From contig CAMAXY010000013.1 in NCBI GenBank assembly GCA_945862215.1, positions 1-55,745 on the forward strand: a stretch of DNA of 55,745 nucleotides, given 5' to 3'. The stretch's first letter is position 1, and every line of letters starts with the position of its first letter. A program made the translations under genes and the position numbers. The notes below the pieces were generated by a model, which had not been told where the DNA came from, made no database searches, and saw only the letters and a program-made list of their open reading frames with translations. The DNA comes from Singulisphaera sp. GP187 (lineage in GTDB: Bacteria; Planctomycetota; Phycisphaerae; Phycisphaerales; SM1A02). This document shows positions 34,471-43,251 of the stretch, one piece after another.

Positions 34471-37266
34471 ATGCGAACTGGACGAATCACGCTTCTATCA
34501 GCCTTCTTTTTGATCGCCTGCGAAAAGGGTTCAGAAACGCCAGTCGCCCCTGCTCCTGTGGCGGCCGCCACCGCTTCTGCGATCCAGCGCGCAGGCGATC
34601 TTCTTTTTGCAAGATCGAATTGTGTTGAGTGTCATTCTGCTGATGCATCTGTTGCCAACCGCACTGGCTCGCTTGACGCACCGAAACTCGATCGAATTGG
34701 ATCGCGCGCGAGTTCGAGTTGGATTTCAAACTATCTCTCCGCACCCGCGCATACAGGTTCAACTGGAATGCGAATGCCAAACCTCTTGCATGGAATGGGT
34801 TCAGATGCAAATGCGAAAACTGTTCGACAGCTGACCGCATATCTTTCTTCGCTGCAAACTGGATCGACTTCGACTCCTTTTTTGACAACTCGTCCATCTC
34901 AAATTTCAGCTGGTGAAAAACTTTGGTTGTCGGTGGGATGCACCGCATGTCATCCAGCCGCCCCAAGCGATGATTGGTTGGGTGCAAAGTGGAATGCGAG
35001 CGAGCTTGTTTCTTTTTTAAAAAATCCGACATCCGTTTGGCCATCTGGACAAATGCCAAAGACGAATTTATCCGATGAAGAAACGCAAGCACTGGCATCT
35101 TGGCTCTTACGTAGCCAAGGACAACGCGCAGATGGATCGAGCGCGCTGACCAAGGCCCCTGGAATCACGGTTGATTATTTCGAAGGTGCATTTGAAGGTG
35201 TTGGACCAAATGCAAATGATGTTCCAACGCGATCTGGAATCATTGATCAAGTTGGTCTTCCTTCGTTTGCGCGTGATGATGCGTGGGGTGCGCGATACAA
35301 AGCGACGCTGACAATTCCAACCGATGGATCGTGGACTCTCTGGCTTGGAAGCGATGATGGATCATCGCTTTCAATTGATGGCAATGTGCTCGTTGAAAAT
35401 CCTGGTGTCCATGGACCCGATTGGAAAAAAGGGACATTGACGCTTACGGCTGGCCCTCACGAAATTCTCGTTACGTACTTTCAGGGAGCGGGGAATGCCG
35501 GCCTTCGCGTCGATTGGAGTGGGCCAAATCAAGATCGACGGCAAATTCCTGCGAGTGCGTATACGCGCGAAGCAATCGAACTGCGCCCGCCTGTTGCCGA
35601 TCACACAGAATTTACGAAAGCTGATATTGCGCAAGGCCGCGAACTCTTTATACAAGTTGGATGCGTGCAGTGTCACGGTTCTCCTGAAGTCGCGCTCTCG
35701 GCCGAAACTGCCGCACCAAAGATTTATACGCCACTTGAAAACCTAGATCCTTCGCGTGGTTGCTTGGCGAACGATCCGCCACTTGCTGCGCCGGATTATA
35801 AATTCACAGCAAGCGAACGTGATGCACTTCGAGCGCTCGTCGCAAATGCCAAGTCGCTTCTCGCCCCGCTTCCTCCAGAGGAATCTCTAGCGCTTCACTT
35901 GCTTGCACTCAATTGCACTGGATGTCATTCTCGCCAAGATGTTGGACAGCCGACAACAGAATCGATGGCGCTCTTTGCGGGAACTGCGGACCTCGGCGAG
36001 CAAGGTCGCGTTCCACCAACTCTCAATAATGCTGGAGCGAAATTGCGTACGAGTGCAATAACCGAGATTCTCGCTGGAAATGGCAGTGTTCGACCATATG
36101 TTCTCACTCGGATGCCACTCTTTGGCGCGGCATCAAGCAAGCCATTTCCCGCCCTTCTTGCCGCCGCCGATCACGCGCCCCGCGAAGAAGTTGATTCTGT
36201 CATCACCGATGAAATAGTTGAGGCTGGAACTCGACTGGCGGGACTCGATGGACTTGCATGCATTTCATGTCACGGAATTTCTGGTTATCCATCACTGGGC
36301 GTGCCCGCGATCGATCTTTCATACACCTACGCACGACTGCGCCATTCCTGGTTTGAAAAGTACATGCGAAATCCAGCAGCGATTTATCCTGGAACGCGTA
36401 TGCCAACATTCTGGCAAGCGGGGCAACGCATTCAGCCTGAAGTGTGCGCAGGCGATCCAACCAAGCAAATTGATGCACTCTGGACTTATTTGTCGCTGGG
36501 ATCTTCGATGCCATTGCCAAAGGGCATGGTTGCGGGCAACGAATTTGACTTGATGCCACAGGAACGACCGATTGTGCTTGGAACTTTTATGAATGGACTT
36601 TCTGCACGCTGCTTCGCCGTTGGATTTCCAGAGCAAGTCCACTTTGTCTATGACGGCGACCATCGTCGCACCGCCAAAGCCTGGCGCGGAAAGTTCATGG
36701 ACGCTGCAGGAACTTGGTTTGGTCGCGCAGGACTCTTGTGCGAACCTGCGGGCATCGATGTGATTGACTTTGCACTGGGAGATGCGGTTGCAATCTTGCC
36801 AAACTCCCAAGCGAATTGGCCCGAAAAATCTGGGCGCGATGCAGGCTGGCGTTTCTTGGGAAGTGACCGAGATTCGGCTGGCGTTCCAACCTTTCGCACC
36901 GCAGACAACACTCTATATATAGAGGAGCGCATCGCCCCCGCCCCGGCTATCGGCGGAGCACATCTTGTTCGAGAATTCATAATCCGTGCAAAAAATGAGC
37001 CGATGGGTGTGAACATTCGGGCTTGGACCGCACCAGAGATTGAGAGGATCGCTGGCGCAAGCAATGCGGGTACAGCTGTTCAAAATAGTTGGAAGGCTCA
37101 AAGCGGTCCAACAATTTTTGTGACGGGTGGTCCAGCTTTCGTACGGGCAGTTGATACGAGTGACCAAACAAGCGCAAGTGAATTACTTGTGCCTGTTGGA
37201 TTTCGAACTGGTTCAGATCCCGAGCGTCCATATGAGGCGCGCATTCGTTTGGAGTATGCCTGGTGA
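34471..37266 (+). CDS. Multihaem cytochrome c lipoprotein with PA14 domain
   Basis: A 931-residue lipoprotein (lipobox LIAC at the end of the signal sequence). Five CxxCH haem sites are visible, at Cys51 (CVECH), Cys157 (CTACH), Cys398 (CVQCH), Cys482 (CTGCH) and Cys597 (CISCH). A PA14-like carbohydrate-binding domain lies at about residues 230-370 (WTLWLGSDDGSSLSIDG ... HEILVTYFQGAG), splitting the cytochrome part. The C-terminal 280 residues have no haem site. This architecture is typical of planctomycete envelope dehydrogenase systems. Its stop overlaps the start of the propeller protein gene (GTGA), so they probably form one complex: a propeller oxidase handing electrons to the cytochrome. 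Confidence 0.88.
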   Translation: MRTGRITLLSAFFLIACEKGSETPVAPAPVAAATASAIQRAGDLLFARSNCVECHSADASVANRTGSLDAPKLDRIGSRASSSWISNYLSAPAHTGSTGMRMPNLLHGMGSDANAKTVRQLTAYLSSLQTGSTSTPFLTTRPSQISAGEKLWLSVGCTACHPAAPSDDWLGAKWNASELVSFLKNPTSVWPSGQMPKTNLSDEETQALASWLLRSQGQRADGSSALTKAPGITVDYFEGAFEGVGPNANDVPTRSGIIDQVGLPSFARDDAWGARYKATLTIPTDGSWTLWLGSDDGSSLSIDGNVLVENPGVHGPDWKKGTLTLTAGPHEILVTYFQGAGNAGLRVDWSGPNQDRRQIPASAYTREAIELRPPVADHTEFTKADIAQGRELFIQVGCVQCHGSPEVALSAETAAPKIYTPLENLDPSRGCLANDPPLAAPDYKFTASERDALRALVANAKSLLAPLPPEESLALHLLALNCTGCHSRQDVGQPTTESMALFAGTADLGEQGRVPPTLNNAGAKLRTSAITEILAGNGSVRPYVLTRMPLFGAASSKPFPALLAAADHAPREEVDSVITDEIVEAGTRLAGLDGLACISCHGISGYPSLGVPAIDLSYTYARLRHSWFEKYMRNPAAIYPGTRMPTFWQAGQRIQPEVCAGDPTKQIDALWTYLSLGSSMPLPKGMVAGNEFDLMPQERPIVLGTFMNGLSARCFAVGFPEQVHFVYDGDHRRTAKAWRGKFMDAAGTWFGRAGLLCEPAGIDVIDFALGDAVAILPNSQANWPEKSGRDAGWRFLGSDRDSAGVPTFRTADNTLYIEERIAPAPAIGGAHLVREFIIRAKNEPMGVNIRAWTAPEIERIAGASNAGTAVQNSWKAQSGPTIFVTGGPAFVRAVDTSDQTSASELLVPVGFRTGSDPERPYEARIRLEYAW

Positions 37267-38885
37267 AAAAAATTCGAACTCACATTTTGTTTTTATTGAC
37301 TCTCGTGTCTTTGTCACTCACGCCAACACTTCGCGCTCAAGATGAGCCAAAGACCACAGAAAAAAAGATGGACATTATTCCAGCAAGATTTCCAAAGCGT
37401 GAAGCGCAATATTGGAAAATCGAAACGATTCCAGTTCCCAAAGGAATCGTCGCTGAAGTCACTGGCATTCTTCCGATGGACGGCGATCAAATCATGGTCA
37501 GTACACGCCACGGCGAAGTATGGTTGATCGCTGGTGCATCGACTGCCGATCCAAAGTGGTCTCTCTTTGTTGATGGCTTGCAGGAACCGCTTGGTCTGAC
37601 GCTGAAGTTCACGGACAAAAATAATAGTGTCAGTGATGGTTGGCTTTACATCACCCAGCGTGGAGAACTTTCACGTATGCGCGACGCGAACAATGATGAT
37701 CGTGCAGATCAAATCGAGACGATCTGTGATGCGTGGAGTATCTCCGGCAACTATCACGAGTACACCTTCGGTCCGGTCTTTGATGACGATGGAAATGCGT
37801 GGGTCACACTCAATCGTCCCTTTGGATCTCAACCTTTCGGTGCACCTGCGTGGCGCGGATGGACACTCAAGATTTCTCCCGATGGGTCGTTCACTCCCAT
37901 CGCGGCGGGATTGCGCTCACCGTGTGGGATCGCGCGCAGTCCAAGCGGCGAATTTTTCTACAGCGATAATCAAGGAGAGTGGTGTCCGACGAATAAACTT
38001 TCTGTGCTCGAAGAAGGAAGTTGGCATGGGCACCCCTTTGGAATTCTTGACACATTCAATCCAAAATCCAAGGTTGCATATCCAGTGCCAACAACAGATG
38101 GAACGCCTGACACACTTGGCGCGCAGAGACCAACAAAAAACGAAAATACTCCAAATGATTATCCAGATGGAAAGCGCATCATCGAAGCGCAGAAACAAAT
38201 GCCAACGCTTGTCTTGCCTGCGGTGTGGTTTCCATATGACAAAATGGGCCGAAGTGCAGGGCAATTCGTGTGGGACACAACCAACGGAAAATTCGGACCC
38301 TTTGCGGATCAAATCATCATCTGTGATCAATATTCTGCGTGCCTCATGCGAGTTGATCTGGAAAAAGTCGGCGGTCAATGGCAAGGTGCATGCTTTCCAT
38401 TTCGTAGTGGATTTGATTGCGGAATCATTCGACTTGCCTGGGACAAAGATGGATCGCTGCTCTGCGGCGAAACGAATCGTGGATGGGCTTCGCTTGGCGA
38501 ATCAACGCAAGGACTTCAGCGCATGCGTTGGAGTGGAGAAACTCCATTCGAGATCTTGCGAATGCGTGCGCGCCCCGCGGGCTTTCATTTGGAATTCACA
38601 GAGCCAGTCGATCGCGCAACAGCGATGAATCCAGATTCATATCGGATGAGTTCGTACACATATCTGCTGCACGCGCCATACGGAAGTCCAGAAGTTGATA
38701 CAGAAAAACTTGTCGTACGCCCACTCTCTGTCAGCGATGATGGACGAACTGTGGAACTCGCCGTCGATGGAATGCGCGATGGTTTCGTTCACGAACTTCA
38801 CGCAGATGGAATTCGCAGTGCGAAGGCGGAGATTTTGCTTCACTCGGATGCGTATTACACACTCAACGCGCGACCAGTGGAATAA
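37263..38885 (+). CDS. Exported sorbosone-dehydrogenase-like beta-propeller protein
   Basis: A 540-residue secreted protein with a signal peptide (HILFLLTLVSLSLTPTLRAQ). Residues about 50-430 form a beta-propeller of the soluble glucose/L-sorbosone dehydrogenase kind (VEVTGILPMDGDQIMVSTR-type blade; ADQIETICDAW; GIARSPSGEFFYSDNQGEW). A short beta domain follows (RPAGFHLEFTEPVDRATAMN). Such proteins are common partners of planctomycete multihaem cytochromes. The GTG start overlaps the cytochrome stop by 4 bp. The likely role is oxidation of a sugar or polyol in the periplasm; the cofactor (PQQ or none) is not evident. It converges with the DUF3500 gene, 3 bp away. Confidence 0.82.
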   Translation: MKKIRTHILFLLTLVSLSLTPTLRAQDEPKTTEKKMDIIPARFPKREAQYWKIETIPVPKGIVAEVTGILPMDGDQIMVSTRHGEVWLIAGASTADPKWSLFVDGLQEPLGLTLKFTDKNNSVSDGWLYITQRGELSRMRDANNDDRADQIETICDAWSISGNYHEYTFGPVFDDDGNAWVTLNRPFGSQPFGAPAWRGWTLKISPDGSFTPIAAGLRSPCGIARSPSGEFFYSDNQGEWCPTNKLSVLEEGSWHGHPFGILDTFNPKSKVAYPVPTTDGTPDTLGAQRPTKNENTPNDYPDGKRIIEAQKQMPTLVLPAVWFPYDKMGRSAGQFVWDTTNGKFGPFADQIIICDQYSACLMRVDLEKVGGQWQGACFPFRSGFDCGIIRLAWDKDGSLLCGETNRGWASLGESTQGLQRMRWSGETPFEILRMRARPAGFHLEFTEPVDRATAMNPDSYRMSSYTYLLHAPYGSPEVDTEKLVVRPLSVSDDGRTVELAVDGMRDGFVHELHADGIRSAKAEILLHSDAYYTLNARPVE

Positions 38886-38888
38886 AAA

Positions 38889-39935
38889 CTATTTTGTTGC
38901 GGAAGCTGGTGTGGCGACTGGCACGGCTGTGGGAACTGGCGAAGGCGCATGCGAATGATTGCTCTCTTGCAAATGAGCGCGCAAAATATTTGTAGCAAAA
39001 TCATTTGCTGGATCACGCCAAATTGTGTGGACATGATCCGCAGTTCCACTTGTGCAATCAAATTCGATAATCGTTGTTGGTCCTTGAAGTCGGTAATAGT
39101 GCGGCTTTGTTTCATCGTCAGCGCCAATCCAAGCAAAATGCATCTGTTCGATGCCAGCGTCAGTGATGCGTTTCATTTCTGCATCGGCGAAATCGCCACG
39201 GAGTCGATCAGCGAATACTCGAAGTAATGCCGACCCACGCTGCTGTTGATCGACAGTCATGTCGGCAAATGTGATTCCCATCGGCGAATCCATCTTCGCA
39301 GTTGCTGGATTTGCGATGATGTCCGCTGGAACATTCGTCCCAAGAATCGCTTTTGCTTTTTGTTCTGGTGTCAGCGACCGCAACAGAGCAAATGCAAGAT
39401 CTCGCTCCTCTGCGAGTGGCCGATCCCCTGCTCGCGCTCCACTGGGAACTTGAAATGGCGCAGAGCCCATAAACATTGGCGTCACGACAAACGCATTTAT
39501 TGGCGCCGTAAAATTGAGAGAAAGGTGGTGACCTTCCAAACGAAATCCCCACAAATTTCGCCCACTTAGCGTTCCAAAAATAGCCAACTTGTACGCACCT
39601 TCGTTATATCGCTCAGGCTGGCTCTTGCCCAAGAACGCTTCGAGTGCACAGATACCCTCGACCTTTGCGATTCCCTTCGTGGAAAGCACCGAACGTAGCA
39701 GCGCATCCAAATCCAACCGCGAATCTTCATCAAGCTCGTCCAGTCTCACCCCGAATCGCTCGCCTGGAAGATAATTCCACGCAGTCCGCCGAGGATCGTC
39801 GAATTCTGTACACCCGCTTTGCCGCTCGGCTTGAGAGAAACCGTCGACCAACTTTACCGCTGCATTCTGTGTGACTGCAGCCGCCCCAGCAGGCGCCGCG
39901 GATTGCAGCATGAGGACGATTCCCAAAGCAAGCAT
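38889..39935 (-). CDS. DUF3500-family exported protein
   Basis: A 348-residue protein with a signal peptide (LALGIVLMLQSAAPAGAAA). The family core is visible: WGFRLEGHHLSLNFTAPINA, TPMFMGSAPFQVPSG, AEERDLAFALLRSLTPEQ and the C-terminal HYYRLQGPTTIIEFDC...DHVHTIWRDPANDFA. DUF3500 proteins are of unknown function. The C-terminus is an Ala/Pro/Val tail. It is transcribed divergently from the amidotransferase gene; only 20 bp lie between the two start codons, with overlapping -10 boxes. Confidence 0.85.
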   Translation of the reverse strand: MLALGIVLMLQSAAPAGAAAVTQNAAVKLVDGFSQAERQSGCTEFDDPRRTAWNYLPGERFGVRLDELDEDSRLDLDALLRSVLSTKGIAKVEGICALEAFLGKSQPERYNEGAYKLAIFGTLSGRNLWGFRLEGHHLSLNFTAPINAFVVTPMFMGSAPFQVPSGARAGDRPLAEERDLAFALLRSLTPEQKAKAILGTNVPADIIANPATAKMDSPMGITFADMTVDQQQRGSALLRVFADRLRGDFADAEMKRITDAGIEQMHFAWIGADDETKPHYYRLQGPTTIIEFDCTSGTADHVHTIWRDPANDFATNILRAHLQESNHSHAPSPVPTAVPVATPASATK

Positions 39936-39941
39936 CCTTCG

Positions 39942-39949
39942 ATCATAAT
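39942..39949. promoter_or_regulatory. Overlapping divergent -10 boxes between DUF3500 and amidotransferase genes
   Basis: On the plus strand CATAAT (39944-39949) is followed by 6 nt and ATG 39956. On the minus strand TATGAT (39947-39942) is followed by 6 nt and the ATG at 39935. The two hexamers share 4 bp, so only one RNA polymerase could be bound at a time. Both transcripts would be leaderless. Confidence 0.45.
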
Positions 39950-39955
39950 GTGTCT

Positions 39956-40642
39956 ATGACGAATCCAATCATTGGCTTGACCGCAAATCTTGTACGTGAC
40001 GACAAGGGTCGACTTCGACATGAGGTCAAGGGAACGTATATCGATGCTGTCTTACGCGTGGGAGGTACGCCAATCATGCTGCCGGCAATCGCCAGTTTGC
40101 GCGCCGCGATGATTGATGTTGTTGATGGCATCATCATGACTGGTGGCGATGACATCGACACTCGGCCATTTGGTGTTGCAATGCACCCAAAGTCAGAAAT
40201 TATGGAAAGCGATCGACAAGCTGCAGAATTTGCGCTGCTTGATGCATTGAAGATGCGACCAGAAAAGCCAGTCCTAGGCATTTGTCTCGGTATGCAGATG
40301 ATGGGAGTTCATGCAGGATGCCCAATCATCCAACATCTTCATGATCTGAAACCTGATGCAGATCGACACAAATTTGATAATCCACACTTGGTCGAAAGCG
40401 AAATCGGTTGCGGTCCCGTTGCAAGTTGGCATCATCAAGCGCTCGAAGATTGTGGACCATTCGAGGCAATCGGATGGAGTGACGATGGCGTACTCGAAGC
40501 GATTCGAGATTCGAGCAAACCTTTTTATCTTGGTGTGCAGTGGCACCCAGAAAGAACGAAGGACCCAATTATGGGAGATGCGATCATCGCGCGATTGATC
40601 GAAGCAGCCCGCGCACATAAGTTGACGACGCTTATCCGATGA
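39956..40642 (+). CDS. Class-I glutamine amidotransferase-like hydrolase (peptidase C26)
   Basis: A 228-residue PuuD-type gamma-glutamyl hydrolase/amidotransferase. It has the GGDDIDTRPFG motif, the nucleophile elbow GICLGMQMMG with the catalytic Cys, and the His-x-Glu pair in VQWHPERTKDP. ATG 39956 is preferred (CATAAT 6 nt upstream); GTG 39950 is the alternative. Its stop overlaps the eboE ATG (ATGA), and it heads the eboE-eboC-eboF operon. It may cleave a gamma-glutamyl amide in the ebo-linked pathway, or act in unrelated polyamine catabolism; the first is inference from coupling. Confidence 0.85.
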   Translation: MTNPIIGLTANLVRDDKGRLRHEVKGTYIDAVLRVGGTPIMLPAIASLRAAMIDVVDGIIMTGGDDIDTRPFGVAMHPKSEIMESDRQAAEFALLDALKMRPEKPVLGICLGMQMMGVHAGCPIIQHLHDLKPDADRHKFDNPHLVESEIGCGPVASWHHQALEDCGPFEAIGWSDDGVLEAIRDSSKPFYLGVQWHPERTKDPIMGDAIIARLIEAARAHKLTTLIR

Positions 40643-41814
40643 ATCCATTTGTTCTTGGTTACTGCACAAATGTGCACAGCGGCACCACGCTTGCCACAAC
40701 GCTCGAAGCACTCGATCGTCATGCAACGGCTGTTCGTCAATTCGTAAAACCAATTGGACTGATGCCGATTGGATTGTGGCTCAGCGCGCGCGCCGCGCAA
40801 GAAGTTGTCGATGATCCTGATGGAATTGCACGATTGCGAGATTGGCTTTTCAATCGCGGGCTTGTTGTCTTCACGATGAATGGATTTCCATACGGCGATT
40901 TTCACGCGGGCAGAGGTAAGAAAGCCGTCTATGAACCGCACTGGGCCGATGTGCGCCGCGCGCTATACACCATCTCACTCGCAGACATTCTTGCAGGACT
41001 TCTGCCTGATGTGACAATCGCTCCAGACATCGCAGGTGAAGGCTCGATCTCGACATTGCCGCTTGGATGGAGATCGACATTCACACAAGAAGGATGCGGC
41101 GCGAGTGTCGGCTTGGCATCTGCGCAATTAGAACAAGTCGCGCGACACTTAAAGAGGATTGAAGATTCAACTGGCGTGTGCATCCATCTCGACCTCGAAC
41201 CAGAACCAGGATGCGTGATCGACCGTGCGAAACAGATGGTCGATTTCTTTGATCAGTGCATTCGTCCAAGTGCTGCTCTCCAAGATCCGCGCAGATATCT
41301 GCGCGTCTGCCACGACATCTGTCACAGTGCTGTGATGTTTGAGCCGCAGGTAGAGGCGCTTGAAACATATCGACGTGGTGGAGTGCGAATCGGCAAAGTG
41401 CAGGTTTCGAGTGCGATCACATGTGACGGATCAGAGCGCGCCTTCCGAGCACTTCGCGCCTTCGACGAACCAAAGTTTCTACATCAAACGTGTGTCCTCG
41501 ATGGAGCAGGCGAAGTGCATTTCTTTGATGATCTTGAACGTGCCTTTGATGAAGCGCCAAATGGCGTCTGGCGGGTTCACTTTCATGTTCCAGTCGATAC
41601 AGAATTTCTCGGGCCACTCGGCACAACCCGCCGTGAAATTGCTGAGTTCCTCGCTGCGGTCAAGCCCGAAGATGGCATCCGACATTACGAGGTCGAAACA
41701 TACGCATGGAATGTTCTGCCAATGAACCTTCGCCGCGACAGTTTGGCGCGTGGTATTGCCGATGAACTGATCTGGACACGCGCTCAGATGATTGCTCACG
41801 GAATGCACAAATGA
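40639..41814 (+). CDS. eboE: EboE, TIM-barrel metabolite traffic protein
   Basis: A 391-residue xylose-isomerase-like TIM-barrel protein. The start YCTNVHSGTTLATTLEALDR, the VVFTMNGFPYGDFH segment, DILAGLLPDVT with GEGSISTLPLGWR, and the later HLDLEPEPGC and CHDICHSAVMFE motifs match EboE proteins. In characterised ebo clusters it is needed for export or maturation of a secondary metabolite (for example the scytonemin monomer in cyanobacteria). It overlaps both neighbours by 4 bp, so it is tightly coupled to the amidotransferase and EboC genes. Confidence 0.88.
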   Translation: MNPFVLGYCTNVHSGTTLATTLEALDRHATAVRQFVKPIGLMPIGLWLSARAAQEVVDDPDGIARLRDWLFNRGLVVFTMNGFPYGDFHAGRGKKAVYEPHWADVRRALYTISLADILAGLLPDVTIAPDIAGEGSISTLPLGWRSTFTQEGCGASVGLASAQLEQVARHLKRIEDSTGVCIHLDLEPEPGCVIDRAKQMVDFFDQCIRPSAALQDPRRYLRVCHDICHSAVMFEPQVEALETYRRGGVRIGKVQVSSAITCDGSERAFRALRAFDEPKFLHQTCVLDGAGEVHFFDDLERAFDEAPNGVWRVHFHVPVDTEFLGPLGTTRREIAEFLAAVKPEDGIRHYEVETYAWNVLPMNLRRDSLARGIADELIWTRAQMIAHGMHK

Positions 41815-43208
41815 CCCTTCTCCAAAAAAACTCTGCAGTTCGTGACTGGCTCGACCTTGCACGCATCTCCAACTTGCCAACGATCGTGACTGATTCGCTG
41901 GTTGGAATTGCGATTGGTCTCTCAATGGAAACTGCCGCAGCGACGGCATTCACCTTTCAGGGCGCCACCATCGCGGTCATTTTTGGCATGTGTGCTTTTT
42001 ATACCGCAGGCATGGTTCTCAACGGCATCGTCGATCGCGATGTTGACGCAATCGAGCGCCCGAATCGCCCGATCGCTGCCGGCCGAATTCGTTTGCCATG
42101 GGCGTGGACTGCGTTCATTGTTCTCATGCTGCTCGGATTTTTCTTACGGCCCACATTCGCTGCGACTCCGATCCCCGTCGCGGTCGCAGCGCTCATCGGG
42201 ATCTGGCTCCTGGCCTATGCCCATTCAACGCGATCGTTCATGCTGCAAAGGCTGGCCAAAATTTGGTGTGTCATTTCAGTCATCGCGGCACTTTGGTGGG
42301 CTGTCGACATGATGATCAAGGATCCATTCGACCTGACTGCTTCTGGATTCGATCCCAGTACCAAGGAGTCCATCCGGATCGGACACTTTGCGCTGAATGC
42401 GCCTGTTCTTCTTATCGCGCTTTCACTCATTGCATACAACCTGCTTCACAAACGCACTGCCTTTGCGATTGGCTTTCTTGCGCTCTGTCGATTTCTTGTT
42501 CCGATCGCGGTTGCGATGTCGATCTTGGAACCAAGTGGAACAGTGGGAAGGATTTGGACAAGCAGTCGCTTTGTACCAATACTCATTGGGAGTTCGCTCA
42601 TTCTGTTCCTCCCTCCACTCATGATTGCGATTCACACAATCATGCTTTCGATCGTTGCTCGCCAAGAGATGTCAAGCGAAGGAGCTGAATATCGCTGCAG
42701 TCGTTGTGCGTATCCGCTGAAAACGATCGCCCCAAAAGTTTGCCCTGAATGCGGATGCAGCCTGACTCAAGTACCACCTATAGGCGATCGCCCTCTCTCG
42801 AAACGCATGCGTCGTGCTTCGCCGTTTCTTGCTGCGATAGCGATCACGCCAGCATTGCTGATGCTCATTCAACAAATTTACTCCATCAGTTTCTTGAAAT
42901 CATTTCCGATTCTTAGTGTGTCCGTACTTTCTGGATACATGACATTGCCATATTGGGTGGTGACATCAGCCACTCTTTTTCTTGCAATACTTTTTTCAAT
43001 CTGGTTCATCATTGCCGCAACGCGCGCGTTTCGTGCTGCTGTGTCGCATCCATCTCGCCGGCCAGCTGGAATCGCCGCTCTTATTGCCGCACTCGCACTG
43101 CTTGACGCCGTAAGCGCCGCAATGTTGCAAGCGACGTTCATAAGTATTGCATGCATTTTTCTTTGGTTCTTCACGCGCTGGCTTCAGCGCCGCATTGCTG
43201 GAAGCTGA
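41811..43208 (+). CDS. eboC: EboC-like UbiA prenyltransferase fused to zinc-ribbon/membrane module
   Basis: A 465-residue membrane protein. Residues 1-290 resemble UbiA-family prenyltransferases with about eight helices, the first Asp-rich motif (NGIVDRDVDAIERPNRPIAA) and a reduced second motif (YAHSTRSFMLQRLAKIW). Residues about 288-318 form a four-cysteine zinc ribbon (CSRCAYPL ... CPECGCS). About 335-460 add four more helices. EboC proteins are normally only the UbiA part, so this is a fusion in the planctomycete zinc-ribbon style. It overlaps eboE by 4 bp. It may prenylate or move a lipophilic substrate; the added module is of unknown role. Confidence 0.82.
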   Translation: MTLLQKNSAVRDWLDLARISNLPTIVTDSLVGIAIGLSMETAAATAFTFQGATIAVIFGMCAFYTAGMVLNGIVDRDVDAIERPNRPIAAGRIRLPWAWTAFIVLMLLGFFLRPTFAATPIPVAVAALIGIWLLAYAHSTRSFMLQRLAKIWCVISVIAALWWAVDMMIKDPFDLTASGFDPSTKESIRIGHFALNAPVLLIALSLIAYNLLHKRTAFAIGFLALCRFLVPIAVAMSILEPSGTVGRIWTSSRFVPILIGSSLILFLPPLMIAIHTIMLSIVARQEMSSEGAEYRCSRCAYPLKTIAPKVCPECGCSLTQVPPIGDRPLSKRMRRASPFLAAIAITPALLMLIQQIYSISFLKSFPILSVSVLSGYMTLPYWVVTSATLFLAILFSIWFIIAATRAFRAAVSHPSRRPAGIAALIAALALLDAVSAAMLQATFISIACIFLWFFTRWLQRRIAGS

Positions 43209-43239
43209 ATAACCCGCGCCCGTCAGTTTGCTTTGCAAC

Positions 43240-43245
43240 TAAACT
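43240..43245 (+). promoter_or_regulatory. Putative -10 box (TAAACT) 6 nt before eboF GTG
   Basis: TAAACT is followed by TCTCAA and then GTG 43252. It supports this GTG as the true start and suggests an extra leaderless transcript inside the operon. No good -35. Confidence 0.4.
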
Positions 43246-43251
43246 TCTCAA

